The translations under genes were made by a program, and so were the position numbers. A DNA stretch of 64,000 nt from Micromonospora zingiberis (GTDB taxonomy: Bacteria > Actinomycetota > Actinomycetes > Mycobacteriales > Micromonosporaceae). The notes below the pieces were generated by a model. That model ran no database searches, had not been told where the DNA came from, and saw only the letters and a list, made by a program, of their open reading frames with translations. This document shows, one piece after another, positions 7,702 through 16,502 of this stretch (position 1 is the stretch's first letter; each line of letters opens with the position of its first letter). The stretch is from positions 211,110-275,109 of the forward strand of contig NZ_SJJR01000008.1 of the NCBI RefSeq assembly GCF_004331455.1, read 5' to 3'.

Positions 7702-8590
7702 CGCCACCACGTCCAGCGCCACCATCGCCCGACCCGCCGCGCTGGCCGCCAACCCGGAGGCGCCGGCCCCGGTGGCGACCCCACCGGTCGTCGAACGACC
7801 GGCCGCTGCGGCCCGGCGGTGGGGGAGCAGGGCCATCTCCGTGTTCACCGCCGTCGCCACCCGGCTCGTGGCCATCGGTCTGCTCGCCGCCGGGTGGGAA
7901 CTCTTCCCCCGACTCGGGCTCGCCGACGCCACCTTCCTGCCGCCGCTGTCCGAGGTGCTCGTCGCCTGGTGGCAGCTCGCGGCCAGCGGTGAACTCACCG
8001 CCCACCTACAGGCCAGCCTGCTGCGTTCGCTCGGCGGGTTCGGCCTGGCCATCGTCATCGCCATCCCGCTCGGCCTGGTGATCGGCTGGTACGCCCCGAT
8101 CGCCAACCTGCTCAACCCGTTGCTGGAAGTGTTCCGCAACACCGCCGCCCTGGCGTTGCTGCCGGTCTTCGTGCTCATCCTCGGCCTCGGCGAGACGTCC
8201 AAGGTGGCCATCATCCTCTACGCCTGCTCCTGGCCGATCCTGCTGAACACGGTCAGCGGAGTACGCACCGTCGACCCGCTGCTGATCAAGTCGGCCCGGT
8301 CGCTGGGACTCGGTCCGGTACGGCTGTTCCAGAAGGTGGTGCTGCCGGCAGCCGTACCCACCATCTTCACCGGGATCCGGCTCGCCGGGGCGTACTCGAT
8401 CCTCATCCTGATCGCCGCCGAGATGGTCGGCGCGAAGGCCGGCCTGGGCTACCTGATCAACTACGCCCAGTACAACTTCGCGGTGCCGGACATGTACGCC
8501 GGGATCATCACGATCTCCGCCATCGGCCTGCTCGTCAACCAGCTCCTCGTCCACCTGGAGCGGCGTTTCTCCACCTGGCGCACCCAGTGA
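7694..8590 (+). CDS. ssuC: sulfonate-type ABC transporter permease
   Basis: Inner-membrane permease of the SsuC/TauC family, 298 residues, with an unusually long Ala/Pro-rich cytoplasmic N-terminus (residues 1-45) before about six membrane segments. The EAA-loop motif is seen in SARSLGLGPVRLFQKVVLPAAVPTIFTGIRLA. The start is TTG at 7694, 6 nt after a perfect AGGAGG and overlapping the ATPase stop by 8 nt. It forms the import complex with the two preceding products. Confidence 0.86.
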   Translation: MSSATTSSATIARPAALAANPEAPAPVATPPVVERPAAAARRWGSRAISVFTAVATRLVAIGLLAAGWELFPRLGLADATFLPPLSEVLVAWWQLAASGELTAHLQASLLRSLGGFGLAIVIAIPLGLVIGWYAPIANLLNPLLEVFRNTAALALLPVFVLILGLGETSKVAIILYACSWPILLNTVSGVRTVDPLLIKSARSLGLGPVRLFQKVVLPAAVPTIFTGIRLAGAYSILILIAAEMVGAKAGLGYLINYAQYNFAVPDMYAGIITISAIGLLVNQLLVHLERRFSTWRTQ

Positions 8591-8639
8591 TCCGCACGAC
8601 CAGCCGCCACCCACGACCGAGTCCCACCCGGAGGGGCAG

Positions 8640-9161
8640 ATGACGATCACCGCAGCGTCCAGTCCGACCACCGGACTCGACCCGGCCCTGTTCCGCACCC
8701 TGCTGCGCCGCCAGGCCAGCACCGTCACCGTGGTCACCGCACCCGGGCAGCCGCCCACCGGGTTCACCGCCACCTCCTTCACCTCGGTGTCGCTGCGCCC
8801 GCCGCTGGTGTCCTTCTGCGTCGACCGGGCCTCGTCGAGCTGGCCGGCGGTGTCCCGGGCCGGGCACGTCGCCGTACACCTGCTCGCCACCGGCCAGCAG
8901 GAACTCGCCCGACGCTTCGCCACCAGCGGAATCGACCGGTTCGCCGAGCCGACCCGGTGGCGGCCGGGACCGTACGACGTGCCGATCCTCGACGACCCGC
9001 TGGCCTGGTTCCTCTGCCGGCTGATCGACCGGGTGACCGCCGGCGACCACGCGGTGGTCCTGGCCGAACCGGTCGACGGCGGCACCGGCACCGGCGATCC
9101 ACTGCTCTACCACGACGGCCGCTACACCGGCCTCGGTGACCTGTCCGCCCGCACCGCCTGA
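8640..9161 (+). CDS. flavin reductase family protein
   Basis: A 173-residue NAD(P)H:FMN oxidoreductase of the flavin-reductase-like domain family (PF01613), showing TVVTA...PTGFTATSFTSVSLRPPLVSFCVD at the flavin-binding N-terminal half. It would supply reduced FMN to the luciferase-like monooxygenase encoded at 10096. GGAGGGGCAG precedes the ATG. It lies 49 nt after the permease gene in the same operon. It is unrelated in fold to E. coli SsuE but serves the same role in many actinobacterial organosulfur clusters. Confidence 0.82.
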   Translation: MTITAASSPTTGLDPALFRTLLRRQASTVTVVTAPGQPPTGFTATSFTSVSLRPPLVSFCVDRASSSWPAVSRAGHVAVHLLATGQQELARRFATSGIDRFAEPTRWRPGPYDVPILDDPLAWFLCRLIDRVTAGDHAVVLAEPVDGGTGTGDPLLYHDGRYTGLGDLSARTA

Positions 9162-9178
9162 AACCCAGGAGGACCCTG

Positions 9179-10096
9179 ATGACCCTCACCGACACCCGCC
9201 TGCACGTGCACCGCATCGGCGGTCGAATCGGCGCCCAGATCAGCGGCGTCGATCTCGCCGCCCCGCTCGACGGCGACACCATCTCCGCCATCAACACCGC
9301 CCTGCTGCGGCACAAGGCGCTCTTCTTCCGGGAGCAGCAACTCGACGACGAGGCCCAGGTGCGCTTCGCCGCCAGCCTCGGCCAGCTCACCACCGCCCAC
9401 CCGACCGTGCCCGCGTTGGCGGGCAGCGACCACATCCTGGCCGTGGACGGCGGCGAAGGCGCCCGGGCCAACAACTGGCACACCGACGTCACCTTCGTGC
9501 TCTCCCCGCCGAAGGCGACCACGCTGCGCAGCCTGGTCGTCCCCGAGTACGGCGGAGACACCCTGATCGCCAACACCGCCACCGCCTACACCGACCTGCC
9601 CGAGCCGCTGCGTCGCCTCGCCGACGGACTCCAGGCGGTGCACAGCAACGACTACGACTACATCCCGCATCCACAGTTCGGCACGGAGGAGGCGGAGCAG
9701 CGGCGCGAGGTATTCGTCTCCACCCGCTACCAGACCGTCCATCCGGTCGTGCGGGTGCACCCGGAGACCGGCGAACCGAACCTGTTCATCGGCGGGTTCG
9801 CCCAACAACTGATCGGACTGTCCCGTACCGAGTCCCGCGACCTGCTGCGCCTGTTGCAGAGCTACGTCACCCGGCCGGAGAACGTGGTGCGCTGGCGCTG
9901 GGCCCCCGGTGACCTGGTGTTGTTCGACAACCGGACCACCCAGCACTACGCCGTGGACGACTACGGCGACCTGCCCCGCCGGCTGCACCGGGTGACCGTC
10001 GCCGGTGACGTGCCGGTCGGCCTCGACGGCCGGCCCAGCTACGTCGTCGAGGGCGACGCCGCGACCCACTACACGCCGACCCCGCAGGACGCCTGA
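9179..10096 (+). CDS. TauD/TfdA-family 2-oxoglutarate dioxygenase
   Basis: Fe(II)/2-oxoglutarate-dependent dioxygenase of 305 residues. Iron ligands are visible as H101-x-D103 in NNWHTDVTF and a distal His at about 256 in TTQHYAVDDYGD. The 2-oxoglutarate Arg is probably 271 in HRVTVAGD. Family members hydroxylate taurine, alkylsulfonates or alkyl sulfates at the carbon next to sulfur, releasing sulfite or sulfate and an aldehyde. AGGAGG lies 6 nt before the ATG. The gene is followed by the monooxygenase gene with a TGATG overlap, so the two are co-translated. Confidence 0.85.
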   Translation: MTLTDTRLHVHRIGGRIGAQISGVDLAAPLDGDTISAINTALLRHKALFFREQQLDDEAQVRFAASLGQLTTAHPTVPALAGSDHILAVDGGEGARANNWHTDVTFVLSPPKATTLRSLVVPEYGGDTLIANTATAYTDLPEPLRRLADGLQAVHSNDYDYIPHPQFGTEEAEQRREVFVSTRYQTVHPVVRVHPETGEPNLFIGGFAQQLIGLSRTESRDLLRLLQSYVTRPENVVRWRWAPGDLVLFDNRTTQHYAVDDYGDLPRRLHRVTVAGDVPVGLDGRPSYVVEGDAATHYTPTPQDA

Positions 10097-11478
10097 TGGC
10101 GACCCGCGCAGGCCGCCCCGGCCAACTGCACCTCAACGCGTTCCTGCTCAGCGTCGGGCACCACGAGGCCGCCTGGCGGCTGCCGGAGAGCGACCCGTAC
10201 GCCGACGCCGACGTCGAACACTTCCGCAACCTGGCCCGCATCGCCGAGGGGGGACGGCTCGACTCGGTCTTCCTCGCCGACAGCCCGGTGCTGTGGTCCA
10301 GCGTGGCTCGCCGCCCGGCGACCGCGCTGGAACCGACCCTGCTGCTTGCCGCGATCGCCGCGACCACCAGCCGGATCGGTCTGATCGCCACCGCCTCGAC
10401 CACCTACAACGAGCCGTACAACCTGGCCCGCCGGTTCGCCTCGCTGGATCACATCAGCGGCGGTCGGGCCGGTTGGAACATCGTCACCACCGCCGGGCTG
10501 GACGCCGCCCGCAACTTCAACCTGGACAGCCTGCCGGCGCACCGGGAACGCTACGAACGGGCGGCCGAGTTCGTCGAGGTGTCCCGCAAGCTCTGGGACA
10601 GTTGGGCCGACGACGCGGTGCTGGCCGACAAGACGGCCGGGGTGTGGGGCGACGACAGCCGGATCCACCCACCGGCGCACACCGGCCGGTTCTACCAGGT
10701 GGCCGGCGCGCTCAACGTGTCGCGTTCACCCCAGGGCCATCCGGTGCTGGTGCAGGCCGGATCGTCGGAGAACGGCCGCGAGTTCGCCGCCCGGTACGCC
10801 GAGGCGGTCTTCACCGCCCACCAGAGTCTCGCCGTGGCCCGCGAATTCCACCAGGACCTCAAGCGGCGGGCACAGCGACATGGCCGCGACCCGGCCAGCA
10901 TCAAGGTGCTGCCCGGAATCGTGCCGATCCTCGGTGGCACCGAGGCGCAGGCCCGCGCGTACGCCGAGGAACTCGGCGAGCTGATCAAACCCGAGTACGC
11001 CCTGCCACAACTGGCCGACCTGCTCGGCGTCGGCACCGAGGAACTGCATCTGGACCGCGAGTTGCCGGCCAACCTGCCCAGCGAGAACGAGATCGAAGGG
11101 GCCAAGAGCCGGCGAACCCTGGTGGTGGAACTGGCCCGCCGGGAGCGCCTCACGGTCCGGGCGCTGATCGTCCGGCTCGGCGGCGGCCGGGGCCACTACA
11201 CCGTCGCCGGAACTCCCGAGCAGGTGGCCGACCTGATCACCGACTGGTACGACGCGGGCGCCGCCGACGGCTTCAACGTGATGCCGGCGGTGCTGCCCCG
11301 AGGGCTGACCGAGTTCGTCGACCAGGTGCTACCGATCCTGCGCGACCGTGGCCTGTTCCGCACCGAGTACACCGGCCGCACCCTGCGCGACCACTACGGC
11401 CTGCCCCGGCCGGCGCCGCACCGGTCGACCACCGCCCCCGACGTCCGGGAACTGGTGACCGGACCGGCCACCAGGTGA
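10096..11478 (+). CDS. NtaA/DmoA-type FMN-dependent monooxygenase
   Basis: A 460-residue luciferase-like flavin monooxygenase of the NtaA/SnaA/DszA/DmoA branch. Family stretches include LHLNAFLLSVGHHEAAWR at the N-terminus, FLADSP, TTYNEPYNLARRFASLDHISGGRAGWNIVTT in the TIM barrel, and HTGRFYQVAGALNVSRSPQGHPVLVQAGSSENG. Relatives attack dimethyl sulfide, dibenzothiophene sulfone, nitrilotriacetate or alkanesulfonates using FMNH2 from a separate reductase, here the 8640 gene product. It is the last gene of the operon and is followed by a strong hairpin at 11485-11517. The context supports a C-S bond cleaving role. Confidence 0.84.
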   Translation: MATRAGRPGQLHLNAFLLSVGHHEAAWRLPESDPYADADVEHFRNLARIAEGGRLDSVFLADSPVLWSSVARRPATALEPTLLLAAIAATTSRIGLIATASTTYNEPYNLARRFASLDHISGGRAGWNIVTTAGLDAARNFNLDSLPAHRERYERAAEFVEVSRKLWDSWADDAVLADKTAGVWGDDSRIHPPAHTGRFYQVAGALNVSRSPQGHPVLVQAGSSENGREFAARYAEAVFTAHQSLAVAREFHQDLKRRAQRHGRDPASIKVLPGIVPILGGTEAQARAYAEELGELIKPEYALPQLADLLGVGTEELHLDRELPANLPSENEIEGAKSRRTLVVELARRERLTVRALIVRLGGGRGHYTVAGTPEQVADLITDWYDAGAADGFNVMPAVLPRGLTEFVDQVLPILRDRGLFRTEYTGRTLRDHYGLPRPAPHRSTTAPDVRELVTGPATR

Positions 11479-11484
11479 CCGTCG

Positions 11485-11517
11485 CCGGCCCGGCACCACG
11501 CGGCGGTGCCGGGCCGG
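11485..11517 (+). terminator. terminator hairpin of sulfonate operon
   Basis: Perfect 13-bp stem CCGGCCCGGCACC / GGTGCCGGGCCGG with a 7-nt loop, starting 6 nt after the monooxygenase stop. It has no T-tract, as is usual in this genome. Confidence 0.65.
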
Positions 11518-11595
11518 AGTCACCGCGAACCCGGGCCGCCGGGACCCGACCGGTCCTGGCGGCCCGGCACGTCGCGGGATCGCCGGGGCCGGTCC

Positions 11596-14500
11596 TCACG
11601 CCACCGACCAGGGGCCACCGCGGGCACACAGGTCGTCGCGGGTCCGGGGCGGTACCCCGATCGTGGACATCGCCTCGGTGTAGCGCCGGTACGCCTCGCC
11701 CGCCTCGCCGTGCCGGCCGGCGGACAGCAGCGTCCGGATGAACTCGCCGTGCACGCCCTCGTCGCAGGGCTCCATCTCGAGCGCCCGGCCGAGATGGCGG
11801 ACGCTCTCGTCGACCTCGTGCGCGTGCCGAGCCAGCGCCGCCAGCCGGCGGATCACCTGTAGGTAGCGTCGTCGCGCCTCGTCACGGGTGGCCCGCGACC
11901 AGTCGTCGTACGGCTCGTCCTCCAGGAAGTCGCCCTGGTAACGCCGTTCGGCGAGGAGGAGCGTGGCACGCGCGTCGTCGAACTCACCCTGCCCGGCGAG
12001 GCGTAGGCCGTGCGCGGACTCGGTGAGGAACTCCTCGACGTCGAGTTCGGCGTGGTCGGTGTCGAGCGCCAGACTGGCGTGCGCCGCGACGACGAAGTGG
12101 TCCGTGGCGGCCCGGCGCTCGGGATCGAGGACCGCGCGCAGGGTGGACAGCGCCACGGACAGCCGGTGGCCGACCCGGGCCGGGTCCTGACCGGGCCAGA
12201 GCAGCTCACCGAGCTGCTCCCGGGACACCGCTCGACCGCGCCGGGCCGCGAGAATCCGCAGCAGGTCCCGGGCCTTGCGCGACTGCCACGCCGTGGCCGG
12301 CACCGGCGCGCCGTTCACTACCAGCTCGAACCGGCCGAGCGTACGGATCCGGATCCGGGCCACGTCGTGCGTCCGCCCGGTGGCCGGCACCGGCACGCCG
12401 GCCGCCACCAACCGCTCGGCGGCCAGCCGGGCGGCGAGACGCTCCGCCGGATCCGCGCCCGACCGCCGGCCCAGCAGCACCGCCACCCGGTCGGCCGCCA
12501 CCCGCGACCCGATGTCGCGCAGGATCGCCAGCGCTTCCCGCCAGGCGTGCCCGGCGGCCTGCGCGTCGCCGCTCGCGGCACCGTGCAGTTCCAACGCCTC
12601 GGCCAGCGCCGCCCGGTCGCGATGTCGCCGGGCCGCCTCGGCGGCCGTCGCCGCGACCTCGGCCGCCCGCTGCCGGTGCCCGGTCTCCAAGCAAACCCAG
12701 CCGAGTGCCAGCCGGGCGATGGCCGAATCCGGTCCGCGTTCCAGCTCGACCGCGCGTCGGGCCAGGGCGGACGCCGTGGCGGCGTCCTCGCCGGCCAACA
12801 CCCGGGCCAGACCGGCGAGCGCCGGCACCTGGGCCTGTAGGTCGGCGACCGGCTCGCTGGCCCGCAACGCCTCCTCGTACGCCGCCCGGGCCAGCGTGGC
12901 GCGGCCCCGTAACGCGTGGACCTCCCCGACTCCCAGCAGCGCGTACGCGACCTTGCGGGAACCCATCCGTTGCAACAGCGGAACGGCATGCTCGTAGCAC
13001 CCCATCGCCTCGTCCAACCGGCCCAGCCGGAAGTACGCGGTGCCCTCGTTGCACAGCGCCAGGGCGAGCATCGCGGCGTACCCGTTGGCCTGGGCCAGCT
13101 CCACCGCCGGCCGCAGCTCGGCCAGGGCCTGGTCGTAATGACCCTCACCCACCAGCGCGGACGCCCGGTTCGCGCGGATGCGGGTCACCTGCACGGTGTC
13201 CCGCGCGGACTCGGCGGCCCGCAGTGCCTTCTCGTGATGCGCGTCGGCGCCCGGCCGGTCACCGCGCAGTTTGGCCGCCAGGGCGAGCGCGGCGTGCGCC
13301 ACGGCGAGCGCGTCGTCCCCGCCCACCGCCGTCGCCGTGGCCAGTGCCTGCCGGGCGTGGTCCGCGCAGGCGGTGGCGTCTCCACTCGTCCAGTAGGCCG
13401 CCGCGCTCCAGGAAAGCAGCCGCACGTTGTCGATGGACGGGTGCGGGTCGAGCCGCCCCCGCCGGAAGATGTCGACGGCGCACCGGGGCTCACCACGCAG
13501 GTAGTGCACCAGGCCGTACCGCCAGGCCAGGCCGGCGGCGAGGCGCTCCTGCCGCCCGGCCAACCCGGCGTACCCGGTGATCGCGGCATCGAAGTCGCCG
13601 AGGATCTGCGACGCCTCGCCGTGTAACAGGCGCAGGTCGTCGCTGCGGGCCGGTTCGGGCAGCGAACGGTACGCCGCGACGACGTCCTCGGCGCCGCCCG
13701 AGGTGAGCATCCCGGGACCGTGGTCGGTGAGCAGCCGGGCGGTCTGCTCGGCGGCGGCGGCCCGGGCGTACGACCTCAGCGCGGGCACCGGGCAGCCGCG
13801 CTCGGCGTACCAGGGTGCGGCCCTCGCATGCAGGCGGGTCACCTCTGCGGTGGACAGCGGGCGCCACCGGCGGAACACCTCGGCGACGACCGGCACCACC
13901 TGGTACCGCTGCCCGTCCCCGCCCAGCGGACGCAGCAGGCCGGCACGGACCGCCCGGCCCAGCAGCGCCCGGCCCCGCCGGTGCCCGAGCAACTGACACA
14001 GGTCGGGATGCACCGGATCGAGATGCACCACGTCGCTCAGCAACCGGCGCAGCTCCGCCGGCAGTTCGGCGAACACCTCCCGCACCAGGTACGACTCCAG
14101 CGGGGTACCCGGACCGGCGAGGTCCGTCCCGTCGGTGCCGCTGACGCTGGCCGTCTTCGCCGCCAGGGCGACCAACGCCGGCCACCCGCCGGTGACCGCG
14201 TGGAGACGGGTGGCGAGCGCCCGGTCGGCCATGCCGTGGTCGGCGAGGACCGCCACCACCTGCTCGGGCGAGAGCGCCAACTGCGCCGGCCCATGCTCGG
14301 CCACGAGTCCCGCCTGTTGCCGTCCGACCGCTGCCGGCGGATGCCGGGTCAGCACCACCATCCGCAGCCGGCGGGGCAGCAACTCCACGACCGCCAGTAG
14401 CGCCTGCGTCTGCCGCTGCGACAAGCTCGGCACGTCGTCCAGCACGAGCCAGCCCGGTGCGCTGCCGGGCAGTTCCGCGCCCCATCGCGCGGCCAACGCG

Positions 14501-14700
14501 GCAATGTGCTCAGGACCGTCGGTCGCCAGCTCCACCGCCTCCGCGCCGTCACACCAGCGCGCCGCGCGGTCACGCAACCAGCCGCGTACGGCGAACGTCT
14601 TGCCGTAGCCGGCGGCGGCGACGACGAAGGCGCACCGCCGGCTCAGCACCCGATCCTCCGCCACCCCCATCTGACGCCCCTCCGATCGCGGTTGGTCCAT
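11596..14700 (-). CDS. MalT-like ATPase regulator with C-terminal BTAD domain
   Basis: Large 1034-residue transcription factor. The N-terminus carries a STAND-type ATPase with P-loop AAAGYGKT (residues 28-35) and a Walker B-like WLVLDDVP. The middle is Ala/Arg-rich TPR-like helical repeats. The C-terminal about 250 residues hold an OmpR/SARP-type winged helix (RIRTLGRFELVVNGAPV...) followed by a BTAD domain. This order is reversed relative to AfsR. Such proteins bind direct repeats with 11-bp spacing, and a matching candidate lies at 14773-14791 in the divergent promoter. GAGGAG is 11 nt before the chosen ATG; an internal ATG at codon 12 is an alternative. The target is probably the secreted protein gene at 14870 and/or itself. 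Confidence 0.8.
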   Translation of the reverse strand: MDQPRSEGRQMGVAEDRVLSRRCAFVVAAAGYGKTFAVRGWLRDRAARWCDGAEAVELATDGPEHIAALAARWGAELPGSAPGWLVLDDVPSLSQRQTQALLAVVELLPRRLRMVVLTRHPPAAVGRQQAGLVAEHGPAQLALSPEQVVAVLADHGMADRALATRLHAVTGGWPALVALAAKTASVSGTDGTDLAGPGTPLESYLVREVFAELPAELRRLLSDVVHLDPVHPDLCQLLGHRRGRALLGRAVRAGLLRPLGGDGQRYQVVPVVAEVFRRWRPLSTAEVTRLHARAAPWYAERGCPVPALRSYARAAAAEQTARLLTDHGPGMLTSGGAEDVVAAYRSLPEPARSDDLRLLHGEASQILGDFDAAITGYAGLAGRQERLAAGLAWRYGLVHYLRGEPRCAVDIFRRGRLDPHPSIDNVRLLSWSAAAYWTSGDATACADHARQALATATAVGGDDALAVAHAALALAAKLRGDRPGADAHHEKALRAAESARDTVQVTRIRANRASALVGEGHYDQALAELRPAVELAQANGYAAMLALALCNEGTAYFRLGRLDEAMGCYEHAVPLLQRMGSRKVAYALLGVGEVHALRGRATLARAAYEEALRASEPVADLQAQVPALAGLARVLAGEDAATASALARRAVELERGPDSAIARLALGWVCLETGHRQRAAEVAATAAEAARRHRDRAALAEALELHGAASGDAQAAGHAWREALAILRDIGSRVAADRVAVLLGRRSGADPAERLAARLAAERLVAAGVPVPATGRTHDVARIRIRTLGRFELVVNGAPVPATAWQSRKARDLLRILAARRGRAVSREQLGELLWPGQDPARVGHRLSVALSTLRAVLDPERRAATDHFVVAAHASLALDTDHAELDVEEFLTESAHGLRLAGQGEFDDARATLLLAERRYQGDFLEDEPYDDWSRATRDEARRRYLQVIRRLAALARHAHEVDESVRHLGRALEMEPCDEGVHGEFIRTLLSAGRHGEAGEAYRRYTEAMSTIGVPPRTRDDLCARGGPWSVA

Positions 14701-14772
14701 GTTCTATTTGGCTCCTCGCCGGCCGTGCTGAACACGCCAGCGTCGCTGTTGCGACAGCAAGCGGATCGATGT

Positions 14773-14791
14773 CTTTGACGCCACTTTGACG
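14773..14791 (+). promoter_or_regulatory. candidate SARP-type direct repeat CTTTGACG x2
   Basis: CTTTGACG at 14773-14780 is repeated at 14784-14791, an exact 11-bp period. It lies between the divergent BTAD regulator gene and the secreted protein gene. The spacing matches SARP/BTAD binding sites; alternatively these are two overlapping TTGACG -35 boxes. Confidence 0.5.
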
Positions 14792-14869
14792 GCGCCCTGA
14801 GCCCACTCGCCGACGATTGCCGGGTCCGCGGCCGTGGGGCCGCGAATTCATCGCACCAAGGGGGGTGTC

Positions 14870-15667
14870 ATGACGAGACTGCTGTCGGGACGCGCACTGC
14901 TGGCCGCGCTGGTCGTCCTGCCGATGCTGGCCACCGCAGCGCCAGCGAGTGCCGCCGACGCGCTGCGGCCGGGGGCCGTCGGCGACGAGCCGGTCGACCG
15001 CGAGATCGAGTTGGCGCGGCTGAGCTACCAGAACGGCGTGCGGGTGACGTTCACCCGGGACGCGGAGTCCGGGGACTGGGGCCTGCGGGAGGACGGTCAG
15101 GTCGAGCGCAACGCACCGCTGGTCGACGACGACGAGCGGGGCATGCTGGCCGCGTACCTGAGCATCACGCCCGCGTCGGTGCCGGTGCCGCGGGAACTGC
15201 TGGCGGAGCCGGCACCGGGCACGCCGACCCCGCCGGAACTGGCGGGCCGCAGCATCGCGTCGTCCCTGGTGGTCGCCGACGACCTGGCCGTGCCTTCGTC
15301 GGATGGTACGGCCGCGCGGAAGATCACGAGCTGCTGGGACCTGTACTTCGACCCGTACCACTGGGCCGAGCTGCCCGGGTATCCCGTTCCCGCGTCGGTG
15401 CACCACCCGGCGAAGACCTACTACTCGGCCGACTTCGGCGGACGGGCGTTGTACGCGCACAGCTATCTGGCCAACTGCAATGGCGGCAACGCCGCCCGGC
15501 ACCGGATCTACTACCGGCAGACCGACGGCGACTACGTGAAGCACCACGACTTCTTCGTGCCGTCCTGGACCTGGCAGAAGGTGACGAAGGGCTCGGTGTA
15601 CCGCTTCCGCGCCGTGCTCTACGACGGCGCGTGGGGCGACACCCGTAACGGCAAGTACACGGGCTGA
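14870..15667 (+). CDS. secreted protein of unknown function
   Basis: A 265-residue protein with a Sec signal peptide cleaved near ATAAPASAAD (residue about 28). The mature protein has an acidic N-terminal half and a Tyr/His-rich C-terminal half with two cysteines that could pair (TSCWDLYFDPYHW and LANCNGG). Motifs such as YYSADFGGRALYAHSYL and YVKHHDFFVPSWTWQK match no family I know. I chose the ATG at 14870 over an in-frame ATG 36 nt upstream because AAGGGGGGTGTC immediately precedes it. It is divergent from the BTAD regulator and is probably controlled by it. Confidence 0.6.
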   Translation: MTRLLSGRALLAALVVLPMLATAAPASAADALRPGAVGDEPVDREIELARLSYQNGVRVTFTRDAESGDWGLREDGQVERNAPLVDDDERGMLAAYLSITPASVPVPRELLAEPAPGTPTPPELAGRSIASSLVVADDLAVPSSDGTAARKITSCWDLYFDPYHWAELPGYPVPASVHHPAKTYYSADFGGRALYAHSYLANCNGGNAARHRIYYRQTDGDYVKHHDFFVPSWTWQKVTKGSVYRFRAVLYDGAWGDTRNGKYTG

Positions 15668-15677
15668 CGGACAGGGA

Positions 15678-15712
15678 CTCCGGCGGGTCGCCGTTCGGGC
15701 GACCCGCCGGAG
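15678..15712. terminator. bidirectional terminator hairpin
   Basis: Perfect 15-bp stem CTCCGGCGGGTCGCC / GGCGACCCGCCGGAG with loop GTTCG, between the convergent stops at 15667 and 15723. Confidence 0.8.
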
Positions 15713-15722
15713 CCGCCCGGCG

Positions 15723-16502
15723 TCACTCCCAGCGGAACAGCAGGCCCGCGACCACGGCGCCGACGACGACCGTGCCGCCGAGACCGAGCAGGGGTGCGAC
15801 CTCGACGGAGGTGCCGGCCGAGGCGGCACCGAGGGCCTCGACGGCGGCGCCGAAGGGCAGCCAGCCGCCGATCTCGGCGAGCGGATCGGGCAGCGCGTCG
15901 CGCCCGCCGAACATGCCGCCGAGCGCCCCCACGATGAAGAAGATGACCAGACCGATGGCGACGGCGGAGTTCGGGGTGGGCGCCACCGCGGCGACGATCA
16001 TGCCGGTGGCGTACATCGCCGCCATCGTCAGGCCGAGCACGCCGAGCGCGGTCGCGACGTGGGCGGGTGGGTTGGCGCCGAACACCACGTACGCGACGAC
16101 GAGCGCACCCGTGATGCCGATGATCGTCTGAACGAGCCCGACGATCGCCTGCGCGGTGAGGACCATCGCCGGTGACGCGGGCGTGACCGCGAGCCGGCGC
16201 AGGATCCCGCTGCGCCGGTAGTAGGCGAGGAAGCTCGGCATGTTGACGATGCCGATCATGGCGACGACCATGGTGAGCACGATCGGGAGGACGAACACGT
16301 CCAGCGCCGTGCGTCCGTTCACGACCACCTGGTCGGTCGCCGAGGAGGCGCTGGTCAGCAGGATCAGCAGCGGCAGGCCCAGCGGGACGACCAGTCCGGC
16401 GGTGTCCCGCATGACCATCTTCGCCTCACAACCGACGAGGGTGAGCAGCGACCGCACCCCGGGGCGGTGCGCCGCGACGAGAGTTCCGTGCGCTTCGGTC
16501 AT
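15723..16502 (-). CDS. ABC-2 type transporter permease
   Basis: A 259-residue integral membrane protein with six predicted helices, of the ABC-2/DrrB-like class that exports drugs, lipids or antibiotics. Typical features are the short cytoplasmic N-terminus, FLAYYRRSGILRRLAVTPASP between helices two and three, and a loop LPDPLAEIGGWLPFGAAVEAL before the last helix. The start overlaps the ATPase stop by 4 nt. The substrate is unknown; the adjacent two-component system suggests inducible export in response to an envelope stress or antibiotic. Confidence 0.84.
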   Translation of the reverse strand: MTEAHGTLVAAHRPGVRSLLTLVGCEAKMVMRDTAGLVVPLGLPLLILLTSASSATDQVVVNGRTALDVFVLPIVLTMVVAMIGIVNMPSFLAYYRRSGILRRLAVTPASPAMVLTAQAIVGLVQTIIGITGALVVAYVVFGANPPAHVATALGVLGLTMAAMYATGMIVAAVAPTPNSAVAIGLVIFFIVGALGGMFGGRDALPDPLAEIGGWLPFGAAVEALGAASAGTSVEVAPLLGLGGTVVVGAVVAGLLFRWE

